A program made the position numbers and the translations under genes. Of a stretch of DNA of 45,487 nucleotides, positions 27,981 to 36,871 are shown piece after piece; the first letter of the stretch is position 1, and each line of letters starts with the position of its first letter. Location of the stretch: the NCBI GenBank assembly GCA_016780345.1, contig JADHLZ010000011.1, positions 1-45,487 of the forward strand. Direction: 5' to 3'. The notes below the pieces were generated by a model, which saw only the letters and a program-made list of their open reading frames with translations, did not search any database and was not told the origin of the DNA. Source of the stretch: Flavobacteriaceae bacterium (GTDB lineage Bacteria; Bacteroidota; Bacteroidia; Flavobacteriales; Flavobacteriaceae).

Positions 27981-28009
27981 TGTAATTTAGAAAATGTAAT
28001 GTATTTTGG
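27980..28009 (+). promoter_or_regulatory. Candidate promoter of the 28053-30009 operon
   Basis: TTG at 27980-27982 and TATTTTGG at 28002-28009 are 19 bases apart. The -7 box differs from TAnnTTTG at one position. Transcription would begin about 40 bases before the ATG at 28053. Confidence 0.35.
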
Positions 28010-28052
28010 CGGTTTAAAAAAATGTAGTTTTATTAAATATAATTATTAATCA

Positions 28053-28721
28053 ATGAAATTTCTATCAAAAAATAAGAGAATAATCCAATCAGTTTTATGG
28101 ATATTCATTTTTGTGTTTGCATATCAAATATACAACTCCATAAATGCTCCTATTTACTTTAATGAAATTAAAAATGAGAGATATTTGAAGGTAATTGAAA
28201 AATTAAAGGATATAAGAAATGCCCAAATAGCATATAAAAGTGTTAATGGTGTTTATGCAGATAATTTTGAAAGCCTGATAAAATTTATTGATACTGCTCA
28301 GTACACGTTAATACAAAAAAGAGATTCAAGTTTCATGAAGTATGATCGTATTTACAGAATTGATATGCTGCAAGAAATTGTGGTTATTGATACATTAGGA
28401 TTTGCTTCAGTAAAAGATTCATTATTTAAAGATTCTGATAGATATAAAACTATGGCTGAAGTGCCAATTGAAGGAGTCAATGAAACTTTTTCTATAAAAG
28501 CCGATGTTATAGATAAAAACGGATACAACGTTCCTGTTTTTGAGGTAAGAATTTCAAAAGATGCTCTATTATATGATCAAAATAAAGACCTTTTAAGACA
28601 AGAAAAAGCTCTTATGTCGGTTGATGGAGTTAATGGTCCTGATCTAGTATTAGGCTCTATGACTGAGGTTAGTACCAATGGAAATTGGCCAACAACCTAT
28701 GATGCAATCTCAAGAAAGTAA
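28053..28721 (+). CDS. Conserved membrane-anchored protein upstream of DUF3822
   Basis: The product has 222 residues. A basic N-terminus (KFLSKNKR) and one hydrophobic segment at about 9-27 form a signal anchor. The segment RYLKVIEKLKDIRNAQIAYKS is probably a long helix, followed by a mixed domain with VYADNFESLIKFI. The pattern recalls pilin-like proteins, in which a helix near 'IRNAQIAYKSVNGVYADNF' precedes a globular part, but there is no prepilin cleavage site. Homologues, as I recall them, occur beside DUF3822 and rsmD in Flavobacteriia. The gene overlaps the DUF3822 gene by up to 44 bases. Function unknown. Confidence 0.72.
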   Translation: MKFLSKNKRIIQSVLWIFIFVFAYQIYNSINAPIYFNEIKNERYLKVIEKLKDIRNAQIAYKSVNGVYADNFESLIKFIDTAQYTLIQKRDSSFMKYDRIYRIDMLQEIVVIDTLGFASVKDSLFKDSDRYKTMAEVPIEGVNETFSIKADVIDKNGYNVPVFEVRISKDALLYDQNKDLLRQEKALMSVDGVNGPDLVLGSMTEVSTNGNWPTTYDAISRK

Positions 28722-29457
28722 AAAGCTTAACAAAAGCTCGGTTCTAACTATATTACTTAGTTTAAAGGCAATATCTTTTTATTTTAATAGTTATCATAGT
28801 AATAATTTAATAGATTCGAGATTTGTTTCTCTTGAAGATAACAATGACATTTCTTCTCTTTTAGACTTACTAAAAAAAACTTTAAAAGAGTTTAATTTAT
28901 CTAACGTATTAAAGACTAAGTTAATAATAAACAATAAGCTTTCTACATTGGTTCCAAATGAACTATATAATGAAACTTTAAATAAAGATTATTTAAAATA
29001 TAATTGTGATTTAATCGATAATGACACAACATCAATAGATGAAATTATTGAATTGGATATTAAAAATATTTATGTTCCATTTGAGAACGTAAATAATTTT
29101 TTAATCGAAGTATTTGGATCTTTTGATTTTTTTCATTTTTCTTCAATATTCATAAAAAAAACATTTAACAAAATAACATGTGAAAAATGTATAAACTTTT
29201 ATGTAAGTCCAAATAATGGATTATTAAATGTTATAATATATGAGGGAAAGAAACTTATATTTTCTAATATATTTGATTACTCATGTAAAGAAGATATATT
29301 ATACTATATTCTTTTTGTTGTTGATAATGTTAAAAACGTAAACGAGCAATCTGAAATATCTATAATTTCAAGAAAAGAGCTTTTCAATGAAGAAATTAAA
29401 TATTTAAGTAAGTTTATTAAAAAATTGAAAATAATAGATGAAAATATTCTTGAATAA
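28678..29457 (+). CDS. DUF3822 family protein
   Basis: The product has 259 residues from the first ATG; ATGs at 28699 and 28702 are equally possible, and the shorter forms fit homologues better (few residues before KKLNKSSVLTILLSLKAISF). The call rests on that N-terminal strand pair and on the position just before rsmD. I recall that a Bacteroides member was described with an actin-like ATPase fold, but I see no clear phosphate-binding motif here. The segment KNIYVPFENVNNFLIEVFG is the most recognisable internal block. The overlap with the preceding gene implies translational coupling. Function unknown. Confidence 0.72.
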   Translation: MEIGQQPMMQSQESKKLNKSSVLTILLSLKAISFYFNSYHSNNLIDSRFVSLEDNNDISSLLDLLKKTLKEFNLSNVLKTKLIINNKLSTLVPNELYNETLNKDYLKYNCDLIDNDTTSIDEIIELDIKNIYVPFENVNNFLIEVFGSFDFFHFSSIFIKKTFNKITCEKCINFYVSPNNGLLNVIIYEGKKLIFSNIFDYSCKEDILYYILFVVDNVKNVNEQSEISIISRKELFNEEIKYLSKFIKKLKIIDENILE

Positions 29458-29472
29458 ATAACTTGCACTAAA

Positions 29473-30009
29473 ATGAGAATAATTTCTGGAAAAAATAGAG
29501 GAAAAAAAATTATAATTCCAAAAAAACTTCCAGTTAGACCTACAACAGATCAATCAAAAGAAGCTATTTTTAACATTTTAAACAATGAAATTATTTTTGA
29601 AAATTTAAAAGTTCTTGATTTATTTTCAGGAAGTGGAAATATAAGCTTTGAATTTGCCTCAAGAGGTGTAAAAGAAATATATTGTATTGATAGAGATTTA
29701 AATTGCATAAAATTTATTAATAAAATTTCTGAAGAATTAAAATTTAATTTAAAAGCAATTAAGTCTGATGTTTTAAAGTATTTAAATATTGCAAACATAA
29801 AATTTAATATAATCTTTTTAGACCCACCATACAATTATTCAGAAATTGAATATTTAACTATAATTGACAAAATTTTTGTAAAAAATTTATTAAATATCAA
29901 TGGTTATATTATCGCAGAGCATTCAGAAAAAATCAAGCTTAATAATCATAAAAAATTTGTAAAATACAAAAATTACGGGAATTGTTCATTTAGTTTTTTT
30001 AAATTATAA
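29473..30009 (+). CDS. rsmD: 16S rRNA (guanine(966)-N(2))-methyltransferase RsmD
   Basis: The product has 178 residues. RsmD methylates G966 of 16S rRNA during 30S assembly. The N-terminus MRIISGKNRGKKI and the block VRPTTDQSKEAIFNIL are diagnostic. SAM motif I is VLDLFSGSGNISFEFASRG, and the amino-methyltransferase motif is DPPY in IIFLDPPYNY. It is the last gene of a three-gene unit and faces the EEP gene across 53 bases. Confidence 0.95.
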   Translation: MRIISGKNRGKKIIIPKKLPVRPTTDQSKEAIFNILNNEIIFENLKVLDLFSGSGNISFEFASRGVKEIYCIDRDLNCIKFINKISEELKFNLKAIKSDVLKYLNIANIKFNIIFLDPPYNYSEIEYLTIIDKIFVKNLLNINGYIIAEHSEKIKLNNHKKFVKYKNYGNCSFSFFKL

Positions 30010-30023
30010 TAAATTGATAACCA

Positions 30024-30047
30024 GTTTTTTATATTTTAAAAAATAAA
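30024..30047. terminator. Possible bidirectional terminator between rsmD and the EEP gene
   Basis: An imperfect AT-only inverted repeat with a T-run on one side and an A-run on the other lies between two convergent genes. It has almost no GC in the stem, so its folding would be weak. Position is the main support. Confidence 0.25.
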
Positions 30048-30062
30048 CCTATAGTTTAAACA

Positions 30063-31070
30063 TTAAAAAAACATACTAATAGGCTTATGATCTGAAAAAC
30101 TCACGTCATAAACAGTGAATTTTTTTGAAGTAATACTTGAAGAATTAAATAAATAATCTATTCTCATCGGAAAAAATTTTGACCCAAAAGTTGATCCAAA
30201 TCCATTACCATTTTTAACGAAAGAGTCATCATAAATTTTTTCAAATTTTTTATAAACAAATGAGTAAGGCGTATTATTTAAATCGACCGACAGTATGCTT
30301 GGAAATTTACTTTTTTTTATGTGGTCTAGTATTAATTCCGATTGAACATTTTGAATTTTATATACATTTTTAGATTTGAAAAATATTTCTTTAATTGATT
30401 TTTTATCGGCTTTTAAAGAAACTAAATCTAAGTTGTAAGACTGTAAATGTGTGTTATAAACTCTAATGGTATCGTTTTTTATTTTAAGGTCAACATAAAT
30501 TGATAGCAATTTACCTTCACTATTCTTCACATTTCCTTTATTTATCATTTTTTCTTTAGAAAAAATTGCTAAACCAACATTTTCTCCATTTAAACCCAAG
30601 TGAATATCTGAATAATCTTTAAATAGATCTACATATCTATTATGATATTCCTGAAGACACAGGATTTCAGGACTAGTAAATTTAATAAAATTAGAGATTT
30701 TTAAAGGAACTGAATCAGACTTTATCCAGTTGTAATGATTAAATAATCTAACATTATAACCCATAATTTGACTCAGTTTATCATCGCTTGAATTAGAACT
30801 TGAATTAAATAAATAAATCGGTTTTGATAATGAAATAAATAAGAATATAAGAGATAGAATAAGCCTATTGTCAAATTTCAAAACCCAGTAAATCAAAAAA
30901 AATAAATTTAAAATGAAAAAATGAGGATATAATATACTAACAAGAGAATAGTACGATAAAATATCTAAATAGAAATTATTAAGAACATAGAACAAAAACA
31001 AAAAAAGACAAACCAAGCAGTTTATAACAAATACAAATTTCAAAAAAATTGTATTATTTATTAAATTCAC
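30063..31070 (-). CDS. Membrane-anchored endonuclease/exonuclease/phosphatase (EEP) family protein
   Basis: The product has 335 residues. The start is GTG, sharing GTGA with the stop of the rhomboid gene before it. About three membrane segments fill residues 10-90. The EEP domain follows, with the conserved Asn in MGYNVRLFN, the metal Glu in LCLQEYH, the Asp-Asn pair in SVDLNNTPYS, and the final Asp-His in FSDHKPIS. Family members cut phosphodiesters in nucleic acids or lipids, or phosphoesters. Predicted topology cannot place the domain with certainty, and the substrate is unknown. It closes the mutL-rhomboid-rhomboid unit. Confidence 0.85.
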   Translation of the reverse strand: MNLINNTIFLKFVFVINCLVCLFLFLFYVLNNFYLDILSYYSLVSILYPHFFILNLFFLIYWVLKFDNRLILSLIFLFISLSKPIYLFNSSSNSSDDKLSQIMGYNVRLFNHYNWIKSDSVPLKISNFIKFTSPEILCLQEYHNRYVDLFKDYSDIHLGLNGENVGLAIFSKEKMINKGNVKNSEGKLLSIYVDLKIKNDTIRVYNTHLQSYNLDLVSLKADKKSIKEIFFKSKNVYKIQNVQSELILDHIKKSKFPSILSVDLNNTPYSFVYKKFEKIYDDSFVKNGNGFGSTFGSKFFPMRIDYLFNSSSITSKKFTVYDVSFSDHKPISMFF

Positions 31071-31918
31071 TTCTTTCCTGCTTTAAATAAAGTTTCTTTA
31101 TCTTTTTTACTTAAACTATCGTAACCAGATTTACTAATTTTATCAAGAATTGAATCTATATCTTTTTGATTTACTGATTTAAGATTTGTTTTTTTTGAAT
31201 AAGTTCTGTATTTGATCTTTTTATTTTTATAAAATCCTTTAAAAATAAAATTATAAAATATTATTATCCATTTAGCAAAATCTTTTCCTTTACTAATTTT
31301 GTTTTGATAATAGAATCCAATAAAAGCACCCCCAAGATGAGCTAAATGTCCTCCTGAATTTCCCGAAGGTATCTGAATCACATCAGTTATTAGCAAAACA
31401 ATAGCTATGTAAATAATTTTAATATCGAAAATTAATAATCTGATTCTAAAATCAGGTTTGTAAGATGTTAAAAAAACAAAAACAGACATTACTCCTGCTG
31501 ATGCGCCAATCATTGAAGATTTTAAATTGTTAAAAGCTGGAAAAATATTGTAACTGACTAAATACGTTAATGATCCTGCTATAATCCCAAGAACAAAAGC
31601 TTTAAGAAATTTTTCTTTACCAAAAAGATTAAGCACAACTGATCCACTTATGTAAAGAATAAGCATATTGCCCAACAAATGCCATAAATCAGCATGAAAA
31701 AAAGCGTATGTTATAATCGACCAAGGCTTCCAAACAATTTCATTAATGTCAGGTGACACATCAAAAAACTTAAGAATAGAAAACTCATCAAGTTGAAAAA
31801 GGAACAAAAAGGTATTAATAAAAAAAGGCAACATAAAACACACAACCATTACAACAATGGTTTTTTGGAGAATATCCAAATACCTAAACTTAATTGAAAT
31901 ATCACTTATCAATCCCAT
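31067..31918 (-). CDS. Rhomboid family intramembrane serine protease (second copy)
   Basis: The product has 283 residues with six membrane segments. The nucleophile is the Ser of GASAGVMS, and the catalytic His lies in HLAHLGGAFIG. The loop motif HADLWHLLGN is also kept. A basic C-terminal tail of about 65 residues extends into the cytosol and ends in a predicted helix (KISKSGYDSLSKKDKETLF). The protease should cut single-pass membrane proteins inside the bilayer. It overlaps its sister rhomboid by 10 bases and the EEP gene by four. Confidence 0.93.
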   Translation of the reverse strand: MGLISDISIKFRYLDILQKTIVVMVVCFMLPFFINTFLFLFQLDEFSILKFFDVSPDINEIVWKPWSIITYAFFHADLWHLLGNMLILYISGSVVLNLFGKEKFLKAFVLGIIAGSLTYLVSYNIFPAFNNLKSSMIGASAGVMSVFVFLTSYKPDFRIRLLIFDIKIIYIAIVLLITDVIQIPSGNSGGHLAHLGGAFIGFYYQNKISKGKDFAKWIIIFYNFIFKGFYKNKKIKYRTYSKKTNLKSVNQKDIDSILDKISKSGYDSLSKKDKETLFKAGKK

Positions 31919-32616
31919 CTCCTATCGTTAAATTGATTTTTCCTCCAATACAAAACCATAATTAGACCAATTAGAGCTCCTCCAATATGAGCAAAATGAG
32001 CTATTGGTCCTACAGAATATGATGAAACACCAAAAAACAAATCTATTAAAATTAATAACGGAACAAAGTATTTTGCCTTAATTGGAAAAGGCAAAAACAA
32101 TAGCATTAGTTTAGAGTTTGGAAAAGAGAATGCAAAAGCAACTAAAGTTCCATATATGGCACCAGAGGCACCTACCATAACACTATTAAAAGAACTTATA
32201 GCATTGTTATAATCAATCTGACTCATATAATTTAAAAGTTGTTGAGGATCACTAAGAGATAAATTGTTAAGTTCTACAACATTATATAAATTTTTTACTT
32301 GTAGATAGTAAATAGCCATTTGTAAAAATGCAGCACCAAGACCTGACGAAATATAAAAAAATAAAAATTTTTGTCTCCCCCACATTTGCTCTAAGGGAGA
32401 ACCAAACATCCACAATCCAAACATGTTAAATAAAATATGAGAAGGACTGCCATGCATAAACATGTGAGTTAAAAACTGAGTAATTAAAAACTTATCATTT
32501 TCATAATAATGTAAAGCCAGTAAATCATAGGAAAGATTACCTAAAAATTGTGAACCAAGGTAAAAAATTACATTAATTATTATTAATTGCTTTATTGTTT
32601 CTGGGACTGATCTCAT
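31909..32616 (-). CDS. Rhomboid family intramembrane serine protease (first copy)
   Basis: The product has 235 residues. The Ser is in VGASGAIYG and the His in HFAHIGGALIGL; the loop motif HGSPSHILFNMFG precedes them, with a WGRQKF motif after the second membrane segment. It lacks the C-terminal tail of its neighbour. The start overlaps the mutL stop by four bases (ATGA). The two tandem copies look like an old duplication that has since diverged, and both keep the catalytic pair. Confidence 0.93.
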   Translation of the reverse strand: MRSVPETIKQLIIINVIFYLGSQFLGNLSYDLLALHYYENDKFLITQFLTHMFMHGSPSHILFNMFGLWMFGSPLEQMWGRQKFLFFYISSGLGAAFLQMAIYYLQVKNLYNVVELNNLSLSDPQQLLNYMSQIDYNNAISSFNSVMVGASGAIYGTLVAFAFSFPNSKLMLLFLPFPIKAKYFVPLLILIDLFFGVSSYSVGPIAHFAHIGGALIGLIMVLYWRKNQFNDRRWD

Positions 32617-34388
32617 TTAAAAAAAATACTAATTTCACCTAATGATATAGATTTATGAATCAACTTTCCAAATGGACTGATTCTAGAGTCTTTACAGGCA
32701 AACAAATTATTTATCATCATTTCAATAACCTTTTGATTTGTATTTAAATTCGTATTATATGATGAATGTTTTGAAAGAACTTTAGCTACTAAATCATTTA
32801 ATGTATGACTTAATTTATTTTCACTTATGTCACCATATTCAATAAAGTCCTGAAATAGCTTGTTTATGAGATTATGATCCAAAAATGGATGAACTGCAGA
32901 AATTTCTATTAAATTATTATCAAAAACATTAAACTTAAAACCTAAATGAATTAGAGAACTTTTTATAGATTTCAAATATTCAATCTCACTATTATCAAAC
33001 TCTAGTTTTAAAGGAAATAATAAAGTTTGACTTGGGTTTTTCTTATTAGACAATTCCTTTAAAAAAACTTCATACATTATGCGTTGCTGAGCTCTTTTTT
33101 GATTAATAATCACAAGGCCTGCTCTGTTTTTAGTAATTACATACCTTGAGTCAAGCTGAAATGCGGGTAGAGAATCACTTAAACCCAAATTCATTTCGTC
33201 GACAACATTCAATTTATCATTACTCTCGTAACTTTCAAAAACAAAATCTTTTGATTTGACATCAACAGGGTTTTTTAAATTATTAAATGGGTTAAATGCT
33301 TGATCGTATTCAACTTTTGGAACATTTGCCGATTTATCTTTAAAGCTATAAGGTGTATTTAAATTAACATTACTATTAAAGTCAATTGTTGGACTAATAT
33401 TAAACTGCCCTAAACTATGTTTAACTGAGGAAATTAGAATAGCATATATAGATTGATCATTGTCAAACTTTATCTCAGTTTTATTAGGATGTATATTCAC
33501 ATCAATAGTTTCTCGAGGAACATCAATTTTAATAAAATATGAAGGGTGATAGTCGTCTAGAATCAATCCTTTATAAGCAGTTTTAATAGCGTGATGAAGA
33601 TAGTTGTTTTTAATAAATCTTCCGTTAATAAAGAAAAATTGAGAGGATCTTGTTTTTCTAGAATATTCAGGTTTAAAAACAAAACCTTTGATTTTAGCTA
33701 TTTCAGTGTTTTCTTCAACAGGAATCAATTTTTGTTCTGAAGATTTACCAAAAACTCTAATTATTCTTTCTTTGAATATCGATTTATTCAAATTAAAAAG
33801 CTCATTATCATTGTTTGTAAAAACAAAGTTTATCTTATGATTTGAAAGAGCTATTCTGTGAAATTCATCAATTATATGCTTTAGTTCAACATTATCTGAT
33901 TTCAAAAAATTTCTTCTTGCCGGAATGTTGTAGAATAGGTTTTTTACAGAAATAGATGTCCCTTTTATTGCGACAACCTCATTAAATGCAGTTTGCTTTC
34001 CTCCTTCTATTTTTATTTGATTACCTAAACTACTATCCTCCAAACAGTTTGATGTTATCGTGATTTGACTCACTGAAGCAATACTAGATAGCGCTTCACC
34101 CCTAAAACCCATTGTTTTGAGTTTAAACAAATCTTCTGAATTAGTAATTTTAGATGTAGCATGTCTTAAACAGCACAATTTTAAGTCATCTTTGTCAATA
34201 CCTGATCCATTATCAATAACCTGAATTAAAGTTTTACCAGCATCTTTTATGTATAATTTAATTGTTTGTGCACCACTATCAATAGAATTTTCAAGTATTT
34301 CTTTGACTACAGAAGATGGACGTTGAACAACTTCACCAGCAGCAATTTGATTTGCTACTTTTTCAGGCAGCAATTTAATTATACTCAT
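32613..34388 (-). CDS. mutL: DNA mismatch repair protein MutL
   Basis: The product has 591 residues. The GHKL ATPase domain is intact: EILENSIDSGA, IQVIDNGSGI and TMGFRGEALSSIASV are all present, followed by the transducer domain. The C-terminal dimerisation domain contains NQKRAQQRIMYE where nuclease-type MutL has DQHA-X2-E-X4-E, and the late Zn motif C-P-x-G-R-P is replaced by a SPFGKLI-type sequence. The protein therefore probably lacks the nicking activity, a state I recall for other Bacteroidota. It heads a tight group with two rhomboids and an EEP protein. Confidence 0.96.
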   Translation of the reverse strand: MSIIKLLPEKVANQIAAGEVVQRPSSVVKEILENSIDSGAQTIKLYIKDAGKTLIQVIDNGSGIDKDDLKLCCLRHATSKITNSEDLFKLKTMGFRGEALSSIASVSQITITSNCLEDSSLGNQIKIEGGKQTAFNEVVAIKGTSISVKNLFYNIPARRNFLKSDNVELKHIIDEFHRIALSNHKINFVFTNNDNELFNLNKSIFKERIIRVFGKSSEQKLIPVEENTEIAKIKGFVFKPEYSRKTRSSQFFFINGRFIKNNYLHHAIKTAYKGLILDDYHPSYFIKIDVPRETIDVNIHPNKTEIKFDNDQSIYAILISSVKHSLGQFNISPTIDFNSNVNLNTPYSFKDKSANVPKVEYDQAFNPFNNLKNPVDVKSKDFVFESYESNDKLNVVDEMNLGLSDSLPAFQLDSRYVITKNRAGLVIINQKRAQQRIMYEVFLKELSNKKNPSQTLLFPLKLEFDNSEIEYLKSIKSSLIHLGFKFNVFDNNLIEISAVHPFLDHNLINKLFQDFIEYGDISENKLSHTLNDLVAKVLSKHSSYNTNLNTNQKVIEMMINNLFACKDSRISPFGKLIHKSISLGEISIFFK

Positions 34389-34397
34389 GTTTAAAGT

Positions 34398-34682
34398 TTA
34401 AGTAAAAATTGATAGATCAAAGTCAATTATGTAAAGAAACAATAATACTAAAATCATAATTATAAAAATTAAAGTTTTGGAAAAACGACTATTAGATCTA
34501 TTTCTATAAATTAGCCTTTCCTCATTCCATTTTGATGACACATCATAAGAACTTCTATTTCTTTTTTGTTTTTGATAAACAGAGTCAAATTCATAGATAT
34601 TATCATTCAATTTGTCCTTCAGAAATCTAGGTTTATAATTGAATTTTTTGTTTTTATTAAGCTTAAATAAGTTTACTTTCAA
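34398..34682 (-). CDS. Small single-pass membrane protein conserved upstream of mutL
   Basis: The product has 94 residues. The start is TTG at 34682; no Met occurs before the membrane segment, and a TAA lies five codons upstream. Residues 1-70 are basic and polar (KKFNYKPRFL near the start), and residues 71-90 form one membrane segment that ends in IIDFDLSIF. I recall short proteins with this shape next to mutL in Flavobacteriia, some carrying a misleading label of riboflavin synthase beta subunit. There is no resemblance to a lumazine or riboflavin synthase here. It lies nine bases before mutL. Function unknown. Confidence 0.7.
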   Translation of the reverse strand: MKVNLFKLNKNKKFNYKPRFLKDKLNDNIYEFDSVYQKQKRNRSSYDVSSKWNEERLIYRNRSNSRFSKTLIFIIMILVLLFLYIIDFDLSIFT

Positions 34683-34700
34683 TTGATTAATGATTTAAAT

Positions 34701-34708
34701 CAAATGTA
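34701..34708 (-). promoter_or_regulatory. Candidate -7 element for the 94-residue protein / mutL unit
   Basis: The minus strand reads TACATTTG, an exact TAnnTTTG match, 18 bases before the TTG start. No TTG lies at the expected distance upstream. Confidence 0.3.
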
Positions 34709-34753
34709 CAAAATTGAGTGTAAATTTTAGATAAATGATCAAAAGGGATTGTT

Positions 34754-34761
34754 TATATTTG
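34754..34761 (+). promoter_or_regulatory. Candidate -7 element for nrnA
   Basis: TATATTTG, an exact TAnnTTTG match, ends five bases before the nrnA ATG. If it is used, the mRNA would begin at or within a few bases of the start codon. Confidence 0.35.
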
Positions 34762-34766
34762 AAACA

Positions 34767-35783
34767 ATGAAATTTGAAAATATCCAAAAACTAAAAGATC
34801 TTATTAACAATTCTAATAATGTTGTAATTATTCCTCACACAAACCCAGATGGAGACGCTTTAGGAAGTAGTTTAGCTCTAAAAGGAATATTTAACAAACT
34901 GAACAAAAATTCTTTCGTAATAAGTCCTAATAAGGCTCCAGATTTTTATAATTGGATCCCATATTTTAATGAAATAAAATATTTTGAAGACAAGCCAGAT
35001 GAATGCTCAGAAATAATTAAGGAATGTGATCTTATTTTTACTTTAGATTTTAATGATCTATCTAGAATTGGTGAATTAAGTACTAGTGTGAATCTATCAA
35101 AATCGAAAATCATAATGATTGATCATCATCAAAATCCGAAAAATTATGCTGAATTAACTTTTTCATTTCCTGAAATTGGCTCAACATGTGAACTTTTATA
35201 TGAAATAATTGTTTCTTTAGATTTGGATAAATTGATCAACAATAATATTTCAACCTGCATATATTTAGGTATGTTAACAGATACTGGATCTTTTCAATAC
35301 AGCTCTGTATCTAGCAGAACTCATTTCATTGTTTCGAAACTTTTTGAAAAAAATATTAATCACAATGAGATATATAACAAAGTATATAATGACTCTTCAA
35401 AAAGTAGACTTGATGTTCTAGGCTTAGCATTAAACAGTTTAACACATCTAAAAGAGTTTAATACAGTTTACATGTTTCTAAAAAGAGATGATCTTGAGAA
35501 TATTGGATACCAAAAGGGTGACACCGAGGGAATAGTTAATTATGGATTATCTTTAAAAGGTGTAGTTTTTTGCGCCATCTTCATTGAGGATGTGAATTCA
35601 AAAAACTCTGTAAAAATTTCTTTTAGATCTATTGGAGATTTTGCATGTAATAAATTTGCTGAAATCAACTTTAATGGAGGTGGTCACTCAAACGCCGCAG
35701 GTGGTAAATTTGAGGGGACTTCAAATGAAGCTATCAAAAAATTTATCAAACTTTTACCAAACTTTAAAAACAATCTAAAATGA
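34767..35783 (+). CDS. nrnA: DHH family phosphoesterase, NrnA-type (oligoribonuclease / pAp phosphatase)
   Basis: I chose the ATG at 34767 (338 residues); an in-frame TTG at 34749 is upstream but overlaps the -7-like box. The DHH domain has [13 protein letters not shown] near 23-35, [12 protein letters not shown] and IDHHQNP near 117-123, and the DHHA1 domain has [16 protein letters not shown] near the end. NrnA degrades nanoRNA and, in some bacteria, converts 3'-phosphoadenosine 5'-phosphate to AMP. The stop overlaps the PPIase start by four bases (ATGA). Confidence 0.9.
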   Translation: MKFENIQKLKDLINNSNNVVIIPHTNPDGDALGSSLALKGIFNKLNKNSFVISPNKAPDFYNWIPYFNEIKYFEDKPDECSEIIKECDLIFTLDFNDLSRIGELSTSVNLSKSKIIMIDHHQNPKNYAELTFSFPEIGSTCELLYEIIVSLDLDKLINNNISTCIYLGMLTDTGSFQYSSVSSRTHFIVSKLFEKNINHNEIYNKVYNDSSKSRLDVLGLALNSLTHLKEFNTVYMFLKRDDLENIGYQKGDTEGIVNYGLSLKGVVFCAIFIEDVNSKNSVKISFRSIGDFACNKFAEINFNGGGHSNAAGGKFEGTSNEAIKKFIKLLPNFKNNLK

Positions 35784-36868
35784 TTAAAAATATCAATATA
35801 ATAACAATACTGTTTTCTATTCTTTTTTTGTCATGTGTTAGCACACATCCAGACTTAAATGACGGACTTTATGCTGAGTTAGAAACAAACAAAGGAGACA
35901 TATTAATTAATTTAACATTTAAAGAAACACCTGTAACTGTTGCTAACTTTGTTTCATTGAGTGAAGGAAAAAATAAGGATGTAGACGATCAGTTTAAGAA
36001 TAAAAAATATTATGATGGGTTGATTTTCCACAGAGTTATTGAGAATTTTATGATTCAAGGTGGAGATCCAACTGGAACTGGAAGAGGAGGTCCTGGTTAC
36101 AATTTCAAAGATGAGTTCAGTAAAAATCTTTTACATGATGGGCCAGGTATATTATCTATGGCTAATTCTGGACCTAAAACTAATGGAAGTCAATTTTTTA
36201 TAACTCACAAAGAAACACCATGGTTAAATGGTAAACACACAGTATTTGGTAAAGTGGTAAAAGGACAAGAAATAGTAGACTCAATTCAAAAAAATGATAC
36301 AATTAGAAGTGTTTCCATAATTAGAAAAGGTAGAGAAGCAAAATCCTTTAATGCACCAAAAATTTTCTCAAATCATTTTAAAGAAGATAAAAAATTGGAA
36401 GAAAAAAAAGCCGCTGAGCTAGAAAATGTAATGAATGGAAAGAAAATAAAACACGAAGGCGAAAAATCTTATTCCACTACTACAGACTCTGGTCTTCAGT
36501 ATATAATAACTGAAAAAGGAGAAGGTAATTTAAAAGTTGATGACAAAAAAATCGTAATGACAAATTATGCTGTTTACTTTGAAGATGGTTCACTTTTGGA
36601 TACTAGTATTTTAGAAATTGCAGAAGAGTATCAATCTGTAAATATTGCTAAGAAAAATGCAAATGGATATTCTCCAATTGAAGCAAGAGTTGGTCCACAA
36701 GATGCAATGATACCTGGATTCAAGGAAGGTCTTAAATTATTAAACGTTGGGGATAAAGCTACTTTATTTTTACCTTACTATTTAGCTTATGGAGAAATGG
36801 GTAGAGCTCCTCAAATTCCTCCGAAATCAAATTTAATATTTGAAGTCGAAATTGTAGAATTAAAATAA
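35780..36868 (+). CDS. Lipoprotein with fused cyclophilin and FKBP peptidyl-prolyl isomerase domains
   Basis: The product has 362 residues. A lipobox (ILFLSC, Cys at about 19) marks it as a lipoprotein. Residues 28-190 are a cyclophilin: [37 protein letters not shown] and [10 protein letters not shown]. After a charged linker, residues 230-362 are an FKBP domain: [25 protein letters not shown] and YYLAYGEMG. Both active-site regions look complete. The protein should speed proline isomerisation during folding of exported proteins. It lies between nrnA and the DUF3810 gene with overlaps or gaps of a few bases. Two-family fusions of this kind occur in Bacteroidota but are otherwise uncommon. Confidence 0.93.
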   Translation: MIKNINIITILFSILFLSCVSTHPDLNDGLYAELETNKGDILINLTFKETPVTVANFVSLSEGKNKDVDDQFKNKKYYDGLIFHRVIENFMIQGGDPTGTGRGGPGYNFKDEFSKNLLHDGPGILSMANSGPKTNGSQFFITHKETPWLNGKHTVFGKVVKGQEIVDSIQKNDTIRSVSIIRKGREAKSFNAPKIFSNHFKEDKKLEEKKAAELENVMNGKKIKHEGEKSYSTTTDSGLQYIITEKGEGNLKVDDKKIVMTNYAVYFEDGSLLDTSILEIAEEYQSVNIAKKNANGYSPIEARVGPQDAMIPGFKEGLKLLNVGDKATLFLPYYLAYGEMGRAPQIPPKSNLIFEVEIVELK

Positions 36869-36871
36869 TTA

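Noticed and set aside
29550-29834. Open frame of 94 codons antisense to rsmD
   Set aside because: It covers the catalytic core of rsmD in reverse and starts and ends inside that gene.
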